A program made the translations under genes and the position numbers. Of a DNA stretch of 64,000 nucleotides, positions 19,653-28,290 are shown piece by piece (within the stretch, counting starts at the first letter, position 1; each line of letters opens with the position of its first letter). Origin of the DNA: an uncultured Caulobacteraceae bacterium (GTDB lineage Bacteria > Pseudomonadota > Alphaproteobacteria > Caulobacterales > Caulobacteraceae); contig CAIQJF010000005.1 of assembly GCA_903872075.1 (NCBI GenBank), positions 37,934-101,933 of the forward strand. Direction: 5' to 3'. The notes beneath the pieces are model-generated. The model saw only the letters and a list, made by a program, of their open reading frames with translations. It ran no database searches and was not told the DNA's origin.

Positions 19653-20957
19653 CTAACGCGCCATCGCCGCGGCGGTCTTCGCCTCGTTCTTCTGGTAGTC
19701 CTGGAAGGCGCGGTAAACGCCGAGCTTCAGGTCCGGGTCCTTGCCGTCCGCCATCCTCAGGATCTGCAGGCAGAACCAGCCCTGTTGGCCCCAGCCGTTG
19801 AGGGCGCGCAACAAGGTGATGGGGCTGGCCGGGCCCAGCAGGCCCGGGCCGATGCGAAGGGTCTTCTCGGGAGCCGGAACCGCCTGCAGGCGTCCGTCCA
19901 GCAGTTTCACCCCGCAGGCGGGATCGACGCAGTAGGGCCTGCCGACGCCGACCACATCCATGGCCCCGTCGGCCAGGGCGGCGTTCATCCCCGCCAGGGT
20001 GCGGAAGCCCCCGGTGACCATCAGGGGCATGGTCGTGGCCGCGCGGATGTCGGCGGCGTAGGCCAGGAAATAGGCTTCGCGCGCGACGGTGCTCTGCTGG
20101 CGCACCTCGGACTTCTCGGGATGCAGGGTCAGGTTGTCGAGGCCGACAAGCCTGGGCTGTTCATAGGTGCCGCCGGAGATCTCCAGCAGGTCGACGCTTT
20201 CGGCGTTGAGCCATGCGGCCACCTGGATGGAGTCCTCATGGCTGAAGCCGCCGCGCTGGAAGTCGGCTGAATTGAGCTTCACCGAAATTGGGAAATCCGC
20301 TCCCACCGCGCGGCGCACCGCCCGCACGATCTCCAGCAGAAGACGGGCGCGGTTGCGCAGGTCCCCGCCCCAGGCGTCGGTGCGGGTGTTGACGTCCGGC
20401 GAGAGGAATTCGCTGATCAGATAGCCGTGGGCGGCGTGGATCTGAACGCCGGTGAAACCGGTTTCCCGGGCGATGGTCGCCACATGGGCGAAGCGGCCAA
20501 TGGCGTCGACGATCTCCGGCTCGGTCATGGCGCGGGGCTTGCCGAACTGCGCGCCGGGCATGGCCAAGGCCACGTCCGAAGGTCCCACGGGGTCAGGGTT
20601 GACGCTCGCCGGGGTCTGCCGGCCGGCGTGGGAAATCTGCATCCACAGATGGGTGTCGTTGGCCGTGCCGGCGGCGGCGTACGCCCTCAAAGCGGCCAGG
20701 GCTTCAGGACTCTGGGGGCCCTCGATCACGACATTGCCGGGCCGTTCCAGATAACGCCGGTCCACCTGGACGTTGCCGGTGAGCAGCATGCCGGCGCCGC
20801 CGGCGGACCACCGGCCGTAGAGCGTGGCGTGCCGTGATGTGGCCCGATTGTGGGTGTCTGCGACGCCTTCGGTCATGGCTGCCTTGACCAGCCGGTTCTT
20901 CAGGGTCGCGCCGCAGGGCAGACTCATTGGCGAGGCGAGGGTGACGGTGTCGGTCAT
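19653..20957 (-). CDS. NADH:flavin oxidoreductase, Old Yellow Enzyme type
   Basis: A 434-residue FMN-dependent TIM-barrel reductase. Hallmarks are ASPMSLPCGATLKNRLVKAAMTE at the N-terminus, HLWMQISHAGRQ (about 100-111), GVQIHAAHGYLISEFLSP (about 170-187, with the substrate-binding His pair) and DAWGGDLRNRARL. The C-terminal half has VTGGFRT and GRPYCVDP. It would reduce activated C=C bonds of enones or lactones with NAD(P)H. It stands first in the minus-strand run that leads into the phosphotriesterase-like and molybdenum hydroxylase genes, with a 138-base gap. The exact substrate is unknown. Confidence 0.9.
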   Translation of the reverse strand: MTDTVTLASPMSLPCGATLKNRLVKAAMTEGVADTHNRATSRHATLYGRWSAGGAGMLLTGNVQVDRRYLERPGNVVIEGPQSPEALAALRAYAAAGTANDTHLWMQISHAGRQTPASVNPDPVGPSDVALAMPGAQFGKPRAMTEPEIVDAIGRFAHVATIARETGFTGVQIHAAHGYLISEFLSPDVNTRTDAWGGDLRNRARLLLEIVRAVRRAVGADFPISVKLNSADFQRGGFSHEDSIQVAAWLNAESVDLLEISGGTYEQPRLVGLDNLTLHPEKSEVRQQSTVAREAYFLAYAADIRAATTMPLMVTGGFRTLAGMNAALADGAMDVVGVGRPYCVDPACGVKLLDGRLQAVPAPEKTLRIGPGLLGPASPITLLRALNGWGQQGWFCLQILRMADGKDPDLKLGVYRAFQDYQKNEAKTAAAMAR

Positions 20958-21125
20958 GGCGGCGGACGCTCCGGGGTGAGGGTCCGGGGAAGAGCGGCGC
21001 CCGCTCCGCTTGTCAAGTCACGCTTCCCCAAGGTGAGTTTGCGCAAATCTTGATCAAGTCGTGCGCGCTCGTTAGGCACGCTTTGCGGCGCCGGACTTCA
21101 GAGCGCGAACACGGGGAAACCGAGC

Positions 21126-22349
21126 ATGGGGCCGACGGCCATCAATTCCGGCGACACGGCCTGGGTGCTCAGCGCCACGGCCCTGGTGCTGTTCATGACC
21201 CTGCCCGGCCTGGCGCTGTTCTACGCCGGCCTGGTGCGGATGAAGAACGTGCTGTCGGTGATGATGCACTGCGTGGCCGTCGCCTGCCTGGGCTCGGTGC
21301 TCTGGCTGTCGGTGGGCTACAGCCTCTCCTTCGCCGGGACCGGCCCGCTCGTAGGCGATCTGAGCAAGGCCTTCCTGCTCGGCGTGGCCCGCGACGCCCG
21401 TGTCGGATCCATTCCCGAGTCGGCCTATTTCATGTTCCAGGCCACCTTCGCGGTCATCACCCCGGCCCTCATCATCGGCGCCTATGTGGAGCGGATGAAG
21501 TTTGCCGCCGTGCTGGCCTTCAGCGGGCTGTGGCTCGTGGCGGTCTATGCTCCGGTCACCCACTGGGTGTGGGGCGGCGGCTGGCTGGCGCAGCGCCATG
21601 TGATGGACTTCGCCGGCGGCCTGGTGGTGCATGCCACCGCCGGCGCATCGGCGCTCGTGGCCGCCGTCATGGTCGGGCCTCGCGACGGCTTTCCCAAGGT
21701 GCTGCATCCGCCCCACAACCCCGGCATGACCATGATGGGGGCCGGCATGCTCTGGGTCGGCTGGTACGGTTTCAATGGCGGCAGCGCCCTGGCCGCCAAT
21801 GGCGACGCGGCCATGGCCCTGCTGGTCACCCACATGTCCGCGGCGACCGCGGGTCTGGTCTGGGCGCTGCTGGAGCGCATCCGGTTCGGGCGGTCGAGCA
21901 TGGTCGGCATCGTCACCGGGGTGGTGGCGGGTCTGGCGACGATCACGCCGGCCTCGGGTTTTGTGGGCCCGCTGGGCGGGTTCGTCCTCGGCGCCTGCGG
22001 CAGCGTCGTGTGCTTCTTCGCCGTCGATGTCGTCAAACACCGCCTGAAGGTGGACGACTCCCTCGACGTCTTCGCCGTGCACGGCGTCGGTGGCATCCTC
22101 GGCAGTCTGCTGGTCGCGGTGCTGGCCAGCTCCGCCCTGGGTGGCGCGGGCTATGCGTCCGGCGTGGACATGACCGGTCAGGTTCTGACCCAGATCCTCG
22201 GGGTCGCGGCGGTTGTCGCCTGGTCGGTCGTCGTCAGCGCCGCCATCCTTTGGCTGGTGCGGCGGACCCTTGGCCTGCGGGCCGGGGAGCGGGTCATCGA
22301 GGATGGTCTCGACGTCGCCGAGCACGGCGAGAGGGCCTATCCCAACTGA
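21126..22349 (+). CDS. amtB: Ammonium transporter
   Basis: A 407-residue channel of the Amt/Mep/Rh family with 11 predicted membrane helices. It shows the pore and family signatures DFAGGLVVHATAG (about 160-172, first pore His) and DVFAVHGVGGILGS (about 315-328, second pore His). It lacks an obvious cleaved signal peptide. It imports ammonium under nitrogen limitation. No glnK/glnB gene lies beside it, unlike most bacterial amtB loci, and I found no correctly spaced sigma-54 promoter. Its stop directly abuts the stop of the acyl-CoA ligase on the other strand (TGATCA). Confidence 0.93.
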   Translation: MGPTAINSGDTAWVLSATALVLFMTLPGLALFYAGLVRMKNVLSVMMHCVAVACLGSVLWLSVGYSLSFAGTGPLVGDLSKAFLLGVARDARVGSIPESAYFMFQATFAVITPALIIGAYVERMKFAAVLAFSGLWLVAVYAPVTHWVWGGGWLAQRHVMDFAGGLVVHATAGASALVAAVMVGPRDGFPKVLHPPHNPGMTMMGAGMLWVGWYGFNGGSALAANGDAAMALLVTHMSAATAGLVWALLERIRFGRSSMVGIVTGVVAGLATITPASGFVGPLGGFVLGACGSVVCFFAVDVVKHRLKVDDSLDVFAVHGVGGILGSLLVAVLASSALGGAGYASGVDMTGQVLTQILGVAAVVAWSVVVSAAILWLVRRTLGLRAGERVIEDGLDVAEHGERAYPN

Positions 22350-24020
22350 TCAGCCCGCGGGCTTGCGCAGCTCCACCCGCTGGATCTTGCCGGTGAGGGT
22401 CTTGGGCAGTTCGTCGATGACCTCGATCCGGCGAGGCACCTTGTAGCTCGCCAGCCGTTCGCGGCAGAACGCCGTGATCTCTTCCAGGGTCGCCGTCTGG
22501 CCGGGCGTGAACGAGACGAAGGCCTTCACGGTCTCGCCCCGATACGCGTCGGGCTCGCCGATCACCGCCGCCTCGCGCACCGCCGGATGGGCGATCAGCA
22601 CGTCCTCGACCTCGCGCGGCCAGACCTTGAAGCCGGAGGCGCTGATCATGTCCTTCTTGCGGTCCACCAGATAGAACCAGCCCTCTGGGTCCATGAAGCC
22701 CACGTCGCCGGAGCGCATCCAGCCGTCGTACAGCGCCTCGGCGGTCTGTTCGGGCTTGTTCCAGTAGCCGGCCATGATCTGCGGGCCGCGCATCCACACC
22801 TCGCCGATCTCGCCGGGCGGCAGGGGCTGGCCATCGTCGCCGGCGATCATCGCCTCGGTATCCTGGATCGGAATGCCGATGGAAAGGGCGCCCGTGGCCG
22901 GGTCCACCGGCGGGCGGCGGCGGCGCGGGCCGATGTGGGTGGGACTGGTGGTTTCGGTCATGCCATAGGCGGGGAAGATCGCCTGGCCGAGCCTTTCCTC
23001 TATGGCGTCGGCCAGGGCGGGGGCGATCGGCGCCCCACCCGACATCAGGCCATCGAAGCTGGCGAAGTCGGCGGGTGAGACGCCTGGCGCGTTCATCAGG
23101 GCGTTGAAGGCGGTGATGGCCCCGCCGGTGAAGGTCGGGCGGCGCTCGCGGATGGTGTCCAACACCAGCGAGGGCTCGAACCGATAGAACAGGATCAGCG
23201 GCGCCTTGGCCGAGAAGGCTACGCCGACGTGGGCGATGATGCCGGTGATGTGGAACAGCGGGGCGATGCCGAGAATGCTGGAGCCCGCCGGCACGGGGCC
23301 CCAGTCGCGAAAGATCTGCGAGGTGAAGGCCATGCCGGAATGCCGCAGCATGGCGCCCTTGGGCTGGCCGGTGGTGCCGGAGGTGTAGAGCAGCAGGCCC
23401 AGATCGTCCGGCGCCGGCGTGTGCGGCGGCGGCGCGCGGCCCTTGTGCGCCGCCAGGGCGGCCTGGAAGTCTGTGGTTCCGGCGGGGACCGGCCGCCGGC
23501 CGGTGAGAACCCGGGCGTCGTCGCGGCTCTGGAAGTCATGCCCGGATACCGACAGAACCGCGGCGGTCAGGCCGGCCTTCGCCAGACCCTCCAGCACCGT
23601 CGGGGCGTGATCGTCGTGGGCGACGATGACCCTGGGCGTACTGTCGGTGAATAGCTTGGCCAGTTCGTCGCGCCGGTACATGGGGTTGGCGGGGGTCGGA
23701 ATGGCGCCGATCTTCCAGGCGGCCACCATGGCGATCACGAAGTGCGGCGTGTTCTGCAGGATGATGGTCACCCGGTCGCCGGCCACGGTTCCCTGGGCCG
23801 TCATCCACACGGCCAGCGCATCGCTCATGGCGTCGAGTTCGCCATAGCTGATCTCGGCGTCGAAATAGATCAGAGCGGGCGCGGCCCGGTCCGCCAGCGC
23901 CGAGCGGAACAGGCCCAGCATGTCGGCGTGTTCGCGAGTCTGGGTCGTGGGGATGCCGGGATCGTAGAGGGATAGCCAGGGTTTGCGGGCGTAGGCGTTG
24001 TCGGCCGGGGTCTGGGTCAT
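22350..24020 (-). CDS. AMP-dependent acyl-CoA synthetase/ligase
   Basis: A 556-residue ANL-superfamily enzyme that activates a carboxylic acid with ATP and transfers it to CoA. The phosphate-binding loop LLYTSGTTGQPKGAM is near 212-226; YGMTETTS, then SGDVGFMDPEGWFYLVDRKKDMI with the hinge Asp/Arg, and near the C-terminus the catalytic Lys in TLTGKIQR. The full-length profile matches long-chain or aryl acyl-CoA ligases. An ideal CGGAGG precedes the ATG. It is divergent from the FAD monooxygenase at 24203. The acid used is not identifiable. Confidence 0.92.
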   Translation of the reverse strand: MTQTPADNAYARKPWLSLYDPGIPTTQTREHADMLGLFRSALADRAAPALIYFDAEISYGELDAMSDALAVWMTAQGTVAGDRVTIILQNTPHFVIAMVAAWKIGAIPTPANPMYRRDELAKLFTDSTPRVIVAHDDHAPTVLEGLAKAGLTAAVLSVSGHDFQSRDDARVLTGRRPVPAGTTDFQAALAAHKGRAPPPHTPAPDDLGLLLYTSGTTGQPKGAMLRHSGMAFTSQIFRDWGPVPAGSSILGIAPLFHITGIIAHVGVAFSAKAPLILFYRFEPSLVLDTIRERRPTFTGGAITAFNALMNAPGVSPADFASFDGLMSGGAPIAPALADAIEERLGQAIFPAYGMTETTSPTHIGPRRRRPPVDPATGALSIGIPIQDTEAMIAGDDGQPLPPGEIGEVWMRGPQIMAGYWNKPEQTAEALYDGWMRSGDVGFMDPEGWFYLVDRKKDMISASGFKVWPREVEDVLIAHPAVREAAVIGEPDAYRGETVKAFVSFTPGQTATLEEITAFCRERLASYKVPRRIEVIDELPKTLTGKIQRVELRKPAG

Positions 24021-24202
24021 AATTCCTCCGTCCGGCCCCTGGGCCGGTTGTCGCCGGCACGCTGTAGCGCCGCCGCCGGGCCTGTCAAACGGCGGCGCCG
24101 ACTTTGCGTTCGGGGAGGCTTGGCCGCGCGGTCCAGGCGGGAGACAAGCGATCCCTTCGAGGCGGGAAGTCCGCCGTCGCGATGCGCGGGAGACTGAGTG
24201 CC

Positions 24203-25465
24203 ATGGACATCGTCATCGTCGGCGCCGGCATCGTTGGTCTCACCGCGGCCCTCGGCCTGCATCAGGCGGGGTTCCGGCCCGTCGTCTATGAGGCGGTGAC
24301 GAAGATCGCGCCGCTGGGCGTCGGCATCAACGTCCTGCCCCACGCCGTGCGCGAACTCACCGATCTGGGCCTGTTGGACGAACTGCGCACCCTGGGAGTC
24401 GAGATCGATGAGCTGGTCTACCTCACCAAGGACGGCCGGCGGATCTGGCGGGAGCCCCGGGGCCTGGCCGCCGGCTACGCCTGGCCGCAGATCGCGATCC
24501 ATCGCGGGGCGCTGCAGATGTTCCTGCTGCGTCACGTTCTGGCGCGTCTTGGGCCGGATTCGGTGCGCTTCGGCCGCGCCCTCGTCGATCTGGAGACCAC
24601 GGACGCCGGCGCTGTCGCCCGTTTCGTGGACCGCGCCACCGGAGCGCCCGCCGGCGAGGTCAAGGCCGATCTGCTGCTGGCGGCCGACGGCATCCATTCG
24701 GCCGTCCGGCGGAAGTTCTATCCCGACGAGGGCATGCCGATCTGGAACGGCGTCACCCTGTGGCGATCCACCAGCCGGTCGGGAAAGGTGCTCGGCGGCC
24801 GATCGATGCTGTGGGCGGGCCATAAGCGCCAGAAGTTCGTGGCCTATCCGATCCAATATGATGAGGCGACCGGGGAGACCCTGCTCAACTGGATCTGCGA
24901 CCTGAAGGATGGCGAGGGCGCACCGCCGCCCCGTGAGGACTGGAACCAGCCGGGCCGCCGCGAGGATTTCCTGCCCCGCTTCGCCGCCTGGCGCTGGCCG
25001 GGGATCGACGTTCCAGCCCTCGTGGGCGCGTCGAGCCAAATCTATGAGTTCCCCATGGTCGACCGCGACCCCCTGCCGCGCTGGACCTTCGGGCGCACGA
25101 CCCTGATGGGCGACGCGGCCCATCCGATGTACCCGATCGGCTCCAACGGGGCGACGCAGGGGATCATCGACGCCCGCGCCCTGACCTTTCATCTCGCCAC
25201 CGCCCCGGACGTGGGTCAGGCTCTGGCCCGCTATGAGAGCGACCGGCGGGAGGCCACCGGCCGCATCGTGCTGATGAACCGCGCCAACGGCCCCGATCAG
25301 GTCATGGAGCTGGCCGAACAGCGCGCGCCCGATCCCGGAGACGACCTCGACGCCCTGGTCCCCATGGCCGAACGCCAGGCCATCGCCGACGGCTACAAGA
25401 CCATCGCCGGCTTCAACCCCGCGACCATGAACGCCGCCTCGGCCTACAGGTTGGCGGGGACCTAG
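24203..25465 (+). CDS. FAD-dependent monooxygenase (salicylate hydroxylase/PhzS-like)
   Basis: A 420-residue class A flavoprotein monooxygenase. It opens with MDIVIVGAGIVGLTAALGL (GxGxxG FAD site); the DG motif ADGIHSAVRR is near 158-167 and the second FAD motif GDAAHPMYPIGSNGATQ near 302-318. ATG 24203 is placed right before the FAD motif and is preferred over in-frame starts upstream. The family hydroxylates aromatic or heteroaromatic acids using NAD(P)H and oxygen. It is divergent from the acyl-CoA ligase, with a 182-base gap. Confidence 0.9.
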   Translation: MDIVIVGAGIVGLTAALGLHQAGFRPVVYEAVTKIAPLGVGINVLPHAVRELTDLGLLDELRTLGVEIDELVYLTKDGRRIWREPRGLAAGYAWPQIAIHRGALQMFLLRHVLARLGPDSVRFGRALVDLETTDAGAVARFVDRATGAPAGEVKADLLLAADGIHSAVRRKFYPDEGMPIWNGVTLWRSTSRSGKVLGGRSMLWAGHKRQKFVAYPIQYDEATGETLLNWICDLKDGEGAPPPREDWNQPGRREDFLPRFAAWRWPGIDVPALVGASSQIYEFPMVDRDPLPRWTFGRTTLMGDAAHPMYPIGSNGATQGIIDARALTFHLATAPDVGQALARYESDRREATGRIVLMNRANGPDQVMELAEQRAPDPGDDLDALVPMAERQAIADGYKTIAGFNPATMNAASAYRLAGT

Positions 25466-25555
25466 CTGTCCCGCCGGGTTCGATGTCCGCGCAACATTCG
25501 GAGCGCGACCTCAGGGCTGGCGCGGCTAGCTGAGGAGGCAACCGGAGTTCGCCTC

Positions 25556-25984
25556 ATGCTCGCGTCAGTTTTCGCCCTCGCGGTGGCCGCAACCGCCCCT
25601 CCGCCGGTCCTCGCCGCGCAGGTCTGGTCCGCTGACAGCATCACCTGGACCGAGACCCGGCCCGGCGGCGCGCAAAGGGCGGTTCTGGAAGACGATCTGA
25701 ACGCTCCCGGCGTGGTGACCTATGCCTTCCGCATGTCCGACGGCCAATGGTTCGCGCCGCACACCCACGACACCACTGCCCGGGTGTTCGTGTTGAAGGG
25801 CGTGCTTCTGCTCGGCCAGGACGCCTCGGGTGACCATCGCAAGATCGTGCGTGTGACGGCGGGCGAGGTCGTCCTGGTGCCGGGCGGCATGGCGCACTAC
25901 GAGGGCGCGGAAGGCGAAACCGTGATCGTGGGTGTCGCGCTCGGTCCATGGACCACGCACTTCATCGACACCCCGCCACGCTAA
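25556..25984 (+). CDS. Exported cupin-domain protein
   Basis: A 142-residue protein with a signal peptide (ASVFALAVAATAPPPVLA) and a single cupin barrel. The cupin motif 1 region reads WFAPHTHDTTARVFVLKG, with the His pair that usually binds a metal. Motif 2, GEVVLVPGGMAHYEGAEGE, has the Pro-Gly turn and the His. It could be a small dioxygenase, isomerase or sensor in the periplasm; function unassigned. It is downstream of the FAD monooxygenase by 90 bases and convergent with the FetB-like permease. Confidence 0.85.
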   Translation: MLASVFALAVAATAPPPVLAAQVWSADSITWTETRPGGAQRAVLEDDLNAPGVVTYAFRMSDGQWFAPHTHDTTARVFVLKGVLLLGQDASGDHRKIVRVTAGEVVLVPGGMAHYEGAEGETVIVGVALGPWTTHFIDTPPR

Positions 25985-25999
25985 GACACTCGCGCTCGG

Positions 26000-26785
26000 T
26001 CAGGTCAGGCGGTCCAGTCTCAGCCTCTGGCGGGGATCCGTCAGGTGGCGGAGCGAGAGTTCGGCCACGGACAGGGCGGCCACGCCGCTGGCGCCGGCCA
26101 GCAGGAACATCAGCAGGATCTGGTATTTCACCGCCTCCACCGGATCCATGCCGGCGATGATCTGGCCGGTCATGATCCCGGGCAGGGTGATCAGTCCGGC
26201 CGCCGACATCTGGTTGATGATCGGCAGGAGGCCCCGCCGGATCGCCTCTCGCAGCAACGGGCGCGTGGCGATGCGGAATTCCACGCCCAGGCCAAGCTGC
26301 GCCTCGATGGCCGACCGCTCGCGCCAGACGCCGCCGACGATGCCGTCCAGGGTCAGGCTGCCGGAATTGAGCACCGAGCCCAGGATGATGCCGGTGAGCG
26401 AGACAGCGTAGCGGGGATCATACCAGGGGTGCGGCCGGATGGCGGTGGTCAGGGCGAGACCGGCGGTGACAATGGTGGCCAGGGCCACGGTGGCGCCGCT
26501 GATGGAGAGGCCGGCCAGTCCCTTGAACTTGCGCACCGGCCGGGCGGCGATCTCCCGCGCGGCGATGGCGCCCATGACCAGGACGATGGCCAGGGTGGCC
26601 AGCGGATTGTTGAGGGCGAAGATGAATCGCAGGATGAACCCCACGGCGATCAGCTGCACCACCATCCGCGCCGCGGCCCAGAGCAGCTGACGGTGCAGCT
26701 TCAGCCGCAGGGCGATGGAGACACCGGCGTCCAGGAGTACCAGCAGGGCGGCCAGGGCGAGATCGGTGGGCGAGAGCGAGATCAT
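26000..26785 (-). CDS. ABC transporter permease, FetB/YbbM family
   Basis: A 261-residue integral membrane protein with 6-7 hydrophobic segments. The family features are the first helix SPTDLALAALLVLLDAGVSIAL and the segment RPHPWYDPRYAVSLTGIILGSVLNSGSLTL. The conserved cytoplasmic helix ERSAIEAQLGLG precedes REAIRRGLLPIINQM, and TLPGIMTGQIIAGMDPVEAVKYQ follows. In E. coli FetAB is an iron exporter. Its ATG overlaps the stop of the ATP-binding partner (ATGA), so the two form one complex. Export of a metal or another small solute is likely. Confidence 0.88.
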   Translation of the reverse strand: MISLSPTDLALAALLVLLDAGVSIALRLKLHRQLLWAAARMVVQLIAVGFILRFIFALNNPLATLAIVLVMGAIAAREIAARPVRKFKGLAGLSISGATVALATIVTAGLALTTAIRPHPWYDPRYAVSLTGIILGSVLNSGSLTLDGIVGGVWRERSAIEAQLGLGVEFRIATRPLLREAIRRGLLPIINQMSAAGLITLPGIMTGQIIAGMDPVEAVKYQILLMFLLAGASGVAALSVAELSLRHLTDPRQRLRLDRLT

Positions 26786-27393
26786 GCCTCCGCCTCCGCC
26801 ACCAGCTTGCGATCCACCATGCGCAGGCGCGTCGCGCCCAGGCGAAGGCCTTGGGCGGGATCGTGGGTGACCATGACGATCACGGTTCCGGCGGCCAGCC
26901 GCTCGCGCAGCACCGCCTCGACCTTGTCCACCGACACCGGATCCAGCGGCCCGGTGGGCTCGTCCAGCAGCAGGGCGGGGGACTCGAGCAGGAAGGCGCG
27001 GACCAGGGCGAGGCGCTGGCGCTCGCCCGTGGAGAGGCGATCGACCGGGCCGTCGAACGGCGCGGCCTCAACGCCCAGCCGCGCCGACAGGGCCCGGGCG
27101 CGCTCCAGGTCGGCCGGCGCGAAGTGTTCATGCACCGTCTGGGCCCACCAGCCGGATTCCGCCGCCACATAGGGGACGCGCCGCCGCCAGAGATGGGCGG
27201 GCAGGCTGGCGCGGCTCACGCCATCGAGGCTCACTTGACCCTCATTGGGATCGAGATCGGCCACCATGCGCAGGAACAGGCTCTTGCCGGCTCCGGAGGC
27301 GCCGGAAATCGCCAGCAGCCCGCCTTGGGGAACCTCCAGAGTGAACGGACCGGCCAGGGCGCTTTTCAGGCCCTCGACGGTGAGACCGGTCAG
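26782..27393 (-). CDS. ABC transporter ATP-binding protein, FetA/YbbL family
   Basis: A compact ABC ATPase of about 203 residues with complete motifs: Walker A GASGAGKS (about 29-36), signature LSTGERQRL, Walker B ALLLDEPTG and the switch His in VTHDPAQG. The start is unusual: the homologous region begins LTGLTVEGLK, and no ATG, GTG or TTG lies in the right place. The first GTG in frame is at 27552 and would add 53 low-complexity residues encoded inside the upstream AIM24 gene. A CTG at 27393, overlapping that gene's TGA and preceded by GGGAAG at 6 bases, fits best. It pairs with the FetB-like permease. Confidence 0.85.
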   Translation of the reverse strand: MTGLTVEGLKSALAGPFTLEVPQGGLLAISGASGAGKSLFLRMVADLDPNEGQVSLDGVSRASLPAHLWRRRVPYVAAESGWWAQTVHEHFAPADLERARALSARLGVEAAPFDGPVDRLSTGERQRLALVRAFLLESPALLLDEPTGPLDPVSVDKVEAVLRERLAAGTVIVMVTHDPAQGLRLGATRLRMVDRKLVAEAEA

Positions 27394-28163
27394 TTGTCGC
27401 TTCCCAGGATGCTGCCGAGGATGCCGCCGACGATCCCGGCCGTGGCCACGCCCGCGCCGATCCCCGCGGGCCCGCCGCCGCGCTCCTGGCCGCCCGGCAT
27501 GTAGCGGGCGATCTCTTCGGCCAGATTGATGATCGGCATGGATTGCAGCCACACCTCCCCGGGACCGGTCAGGCAGGCGAGGAACAGGCCTTCGCCGCCG
27601 AAGAGGATGTTGCGGAAGCCGGGCACGATCTGAATGTCGAAGGAGACGGAGGGTTCATGCACGCCCACATGGCCGGCGTGCACGAAGATCGGCTCGCCCG
27701 GCAGCAGGCGCTTGCTGACCACCTCGCCGGACAGGTCGAGGAACACGGTTCCGGGTCCGGTGACTTTCTGCAGGATGAAGCCCGCCCCGCCGAAGAAGCC
27801 CGAGCCGATGCGCTGCTGCCAGGCCAGTTCCAGGGTCACGGTCTTCTCCGCGCACAGGAAGGTCTCCTTGCGGCAGATCAGGGATTCGCCGGGCCCCAGG
27901 GTGCGGGCCATGATCGTCCCCGGGAACCGCGGCGCGAAGGCCACATGTCCGTAGCCGCCTTCGGCGATGAAGTCGGTCACGAAGAAACTGCCGCCGGTGA
28001 GGGTCCGCTTGAGGCCGGCGAACAGCCCGCCCCCGGTATTGGTGTGCATCCGCACCCCGGCGCTCATCCAGGCCATGGTGGCTGTCTGGCTGTAGACCAT
28101 CTCGCCGGGGGCCAGGTCGATGCCGACGGTCTGCATTACCGTTCCGGAGATTTCGTAGCGCAT
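27390..28163 (-). CDS. AIM24/TIGR00266 family protein
   Basis: A 257-residue protein of the AIM24 family (tryptophan RNA-binding attenuator-like fold). The typical core is VGIDLAPGEMVYSQTATMAWMSAGV near the start, then SFFVTDFIAEGGYGHVAFAP. SFDIQIVPGFRNILFGGEGLFLACLTGPGEVWLQSMP precedes a Gly-rich tail. The tail GIVGGILGSILG is hydrophobic and may touch the membrane. ATG 28163 follows AAGGGA. The biochemical role of the family is unknown. Its stop overlaps the presumed CTG start of the FetA-like ATPase, so it may be a third component of that system. Confidence 0.87.
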   Translation of the reverse strand: MRYEISGTVMQTVGIDLAPGEMVYSQTATMAWMSAGVRMHTNTGGGLFAGLKRTLTGGSFFVTDFIAEGGYGHVAFAPRFPGTIMARTLGPGESLICRKETFLCAEKTVTLELAWQQRIGSGFFGGAGFILQKVTGPGTVFLDLSGEVVSKRLLPGEPIFVHAGHVGVHEPSVSFDIQIVPGFRNILFGGEGLFLACLTGPGEVWLQSMPIINLAEEIARYMPGGQERGGGPAGIGAGVATAGIVGGILGSILGSDN

Positions 28164-28290
28164 GGCGCTGTCCCTTTCTGGTTCATGGGCCATCGCGCCG
28201 GACAGGGCCGTTCCACCCGTCGCCGCGCACGTGATTCTGCGCCATAGTCGCCCAAAGCGCACGGGCCGCAAGCCCATTGGGGGAGCCGAG

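Noticed and set aside
21039..21058. Short palindromes TTGCGCAA and CTTGATCAAG upstream of amtB
   Set aside because: Each is only 8-10 bases and common by chance; no known regulator motif is matched well enough to call a site.
21070..21090. GGCACG ... TTTGC before amtB as a sigma-54 promoter
   Set aside because: The GG and GC elements are separated by 8 bases instead of the required 10.
27394..27552. N-terminal extension of the FetA-like ATPase from GTG 27552
   Set aside because: The 53 added residues are Arg/Gly/His-rich, read through the AIM24 gene in another frame, and show no ATPase homology.
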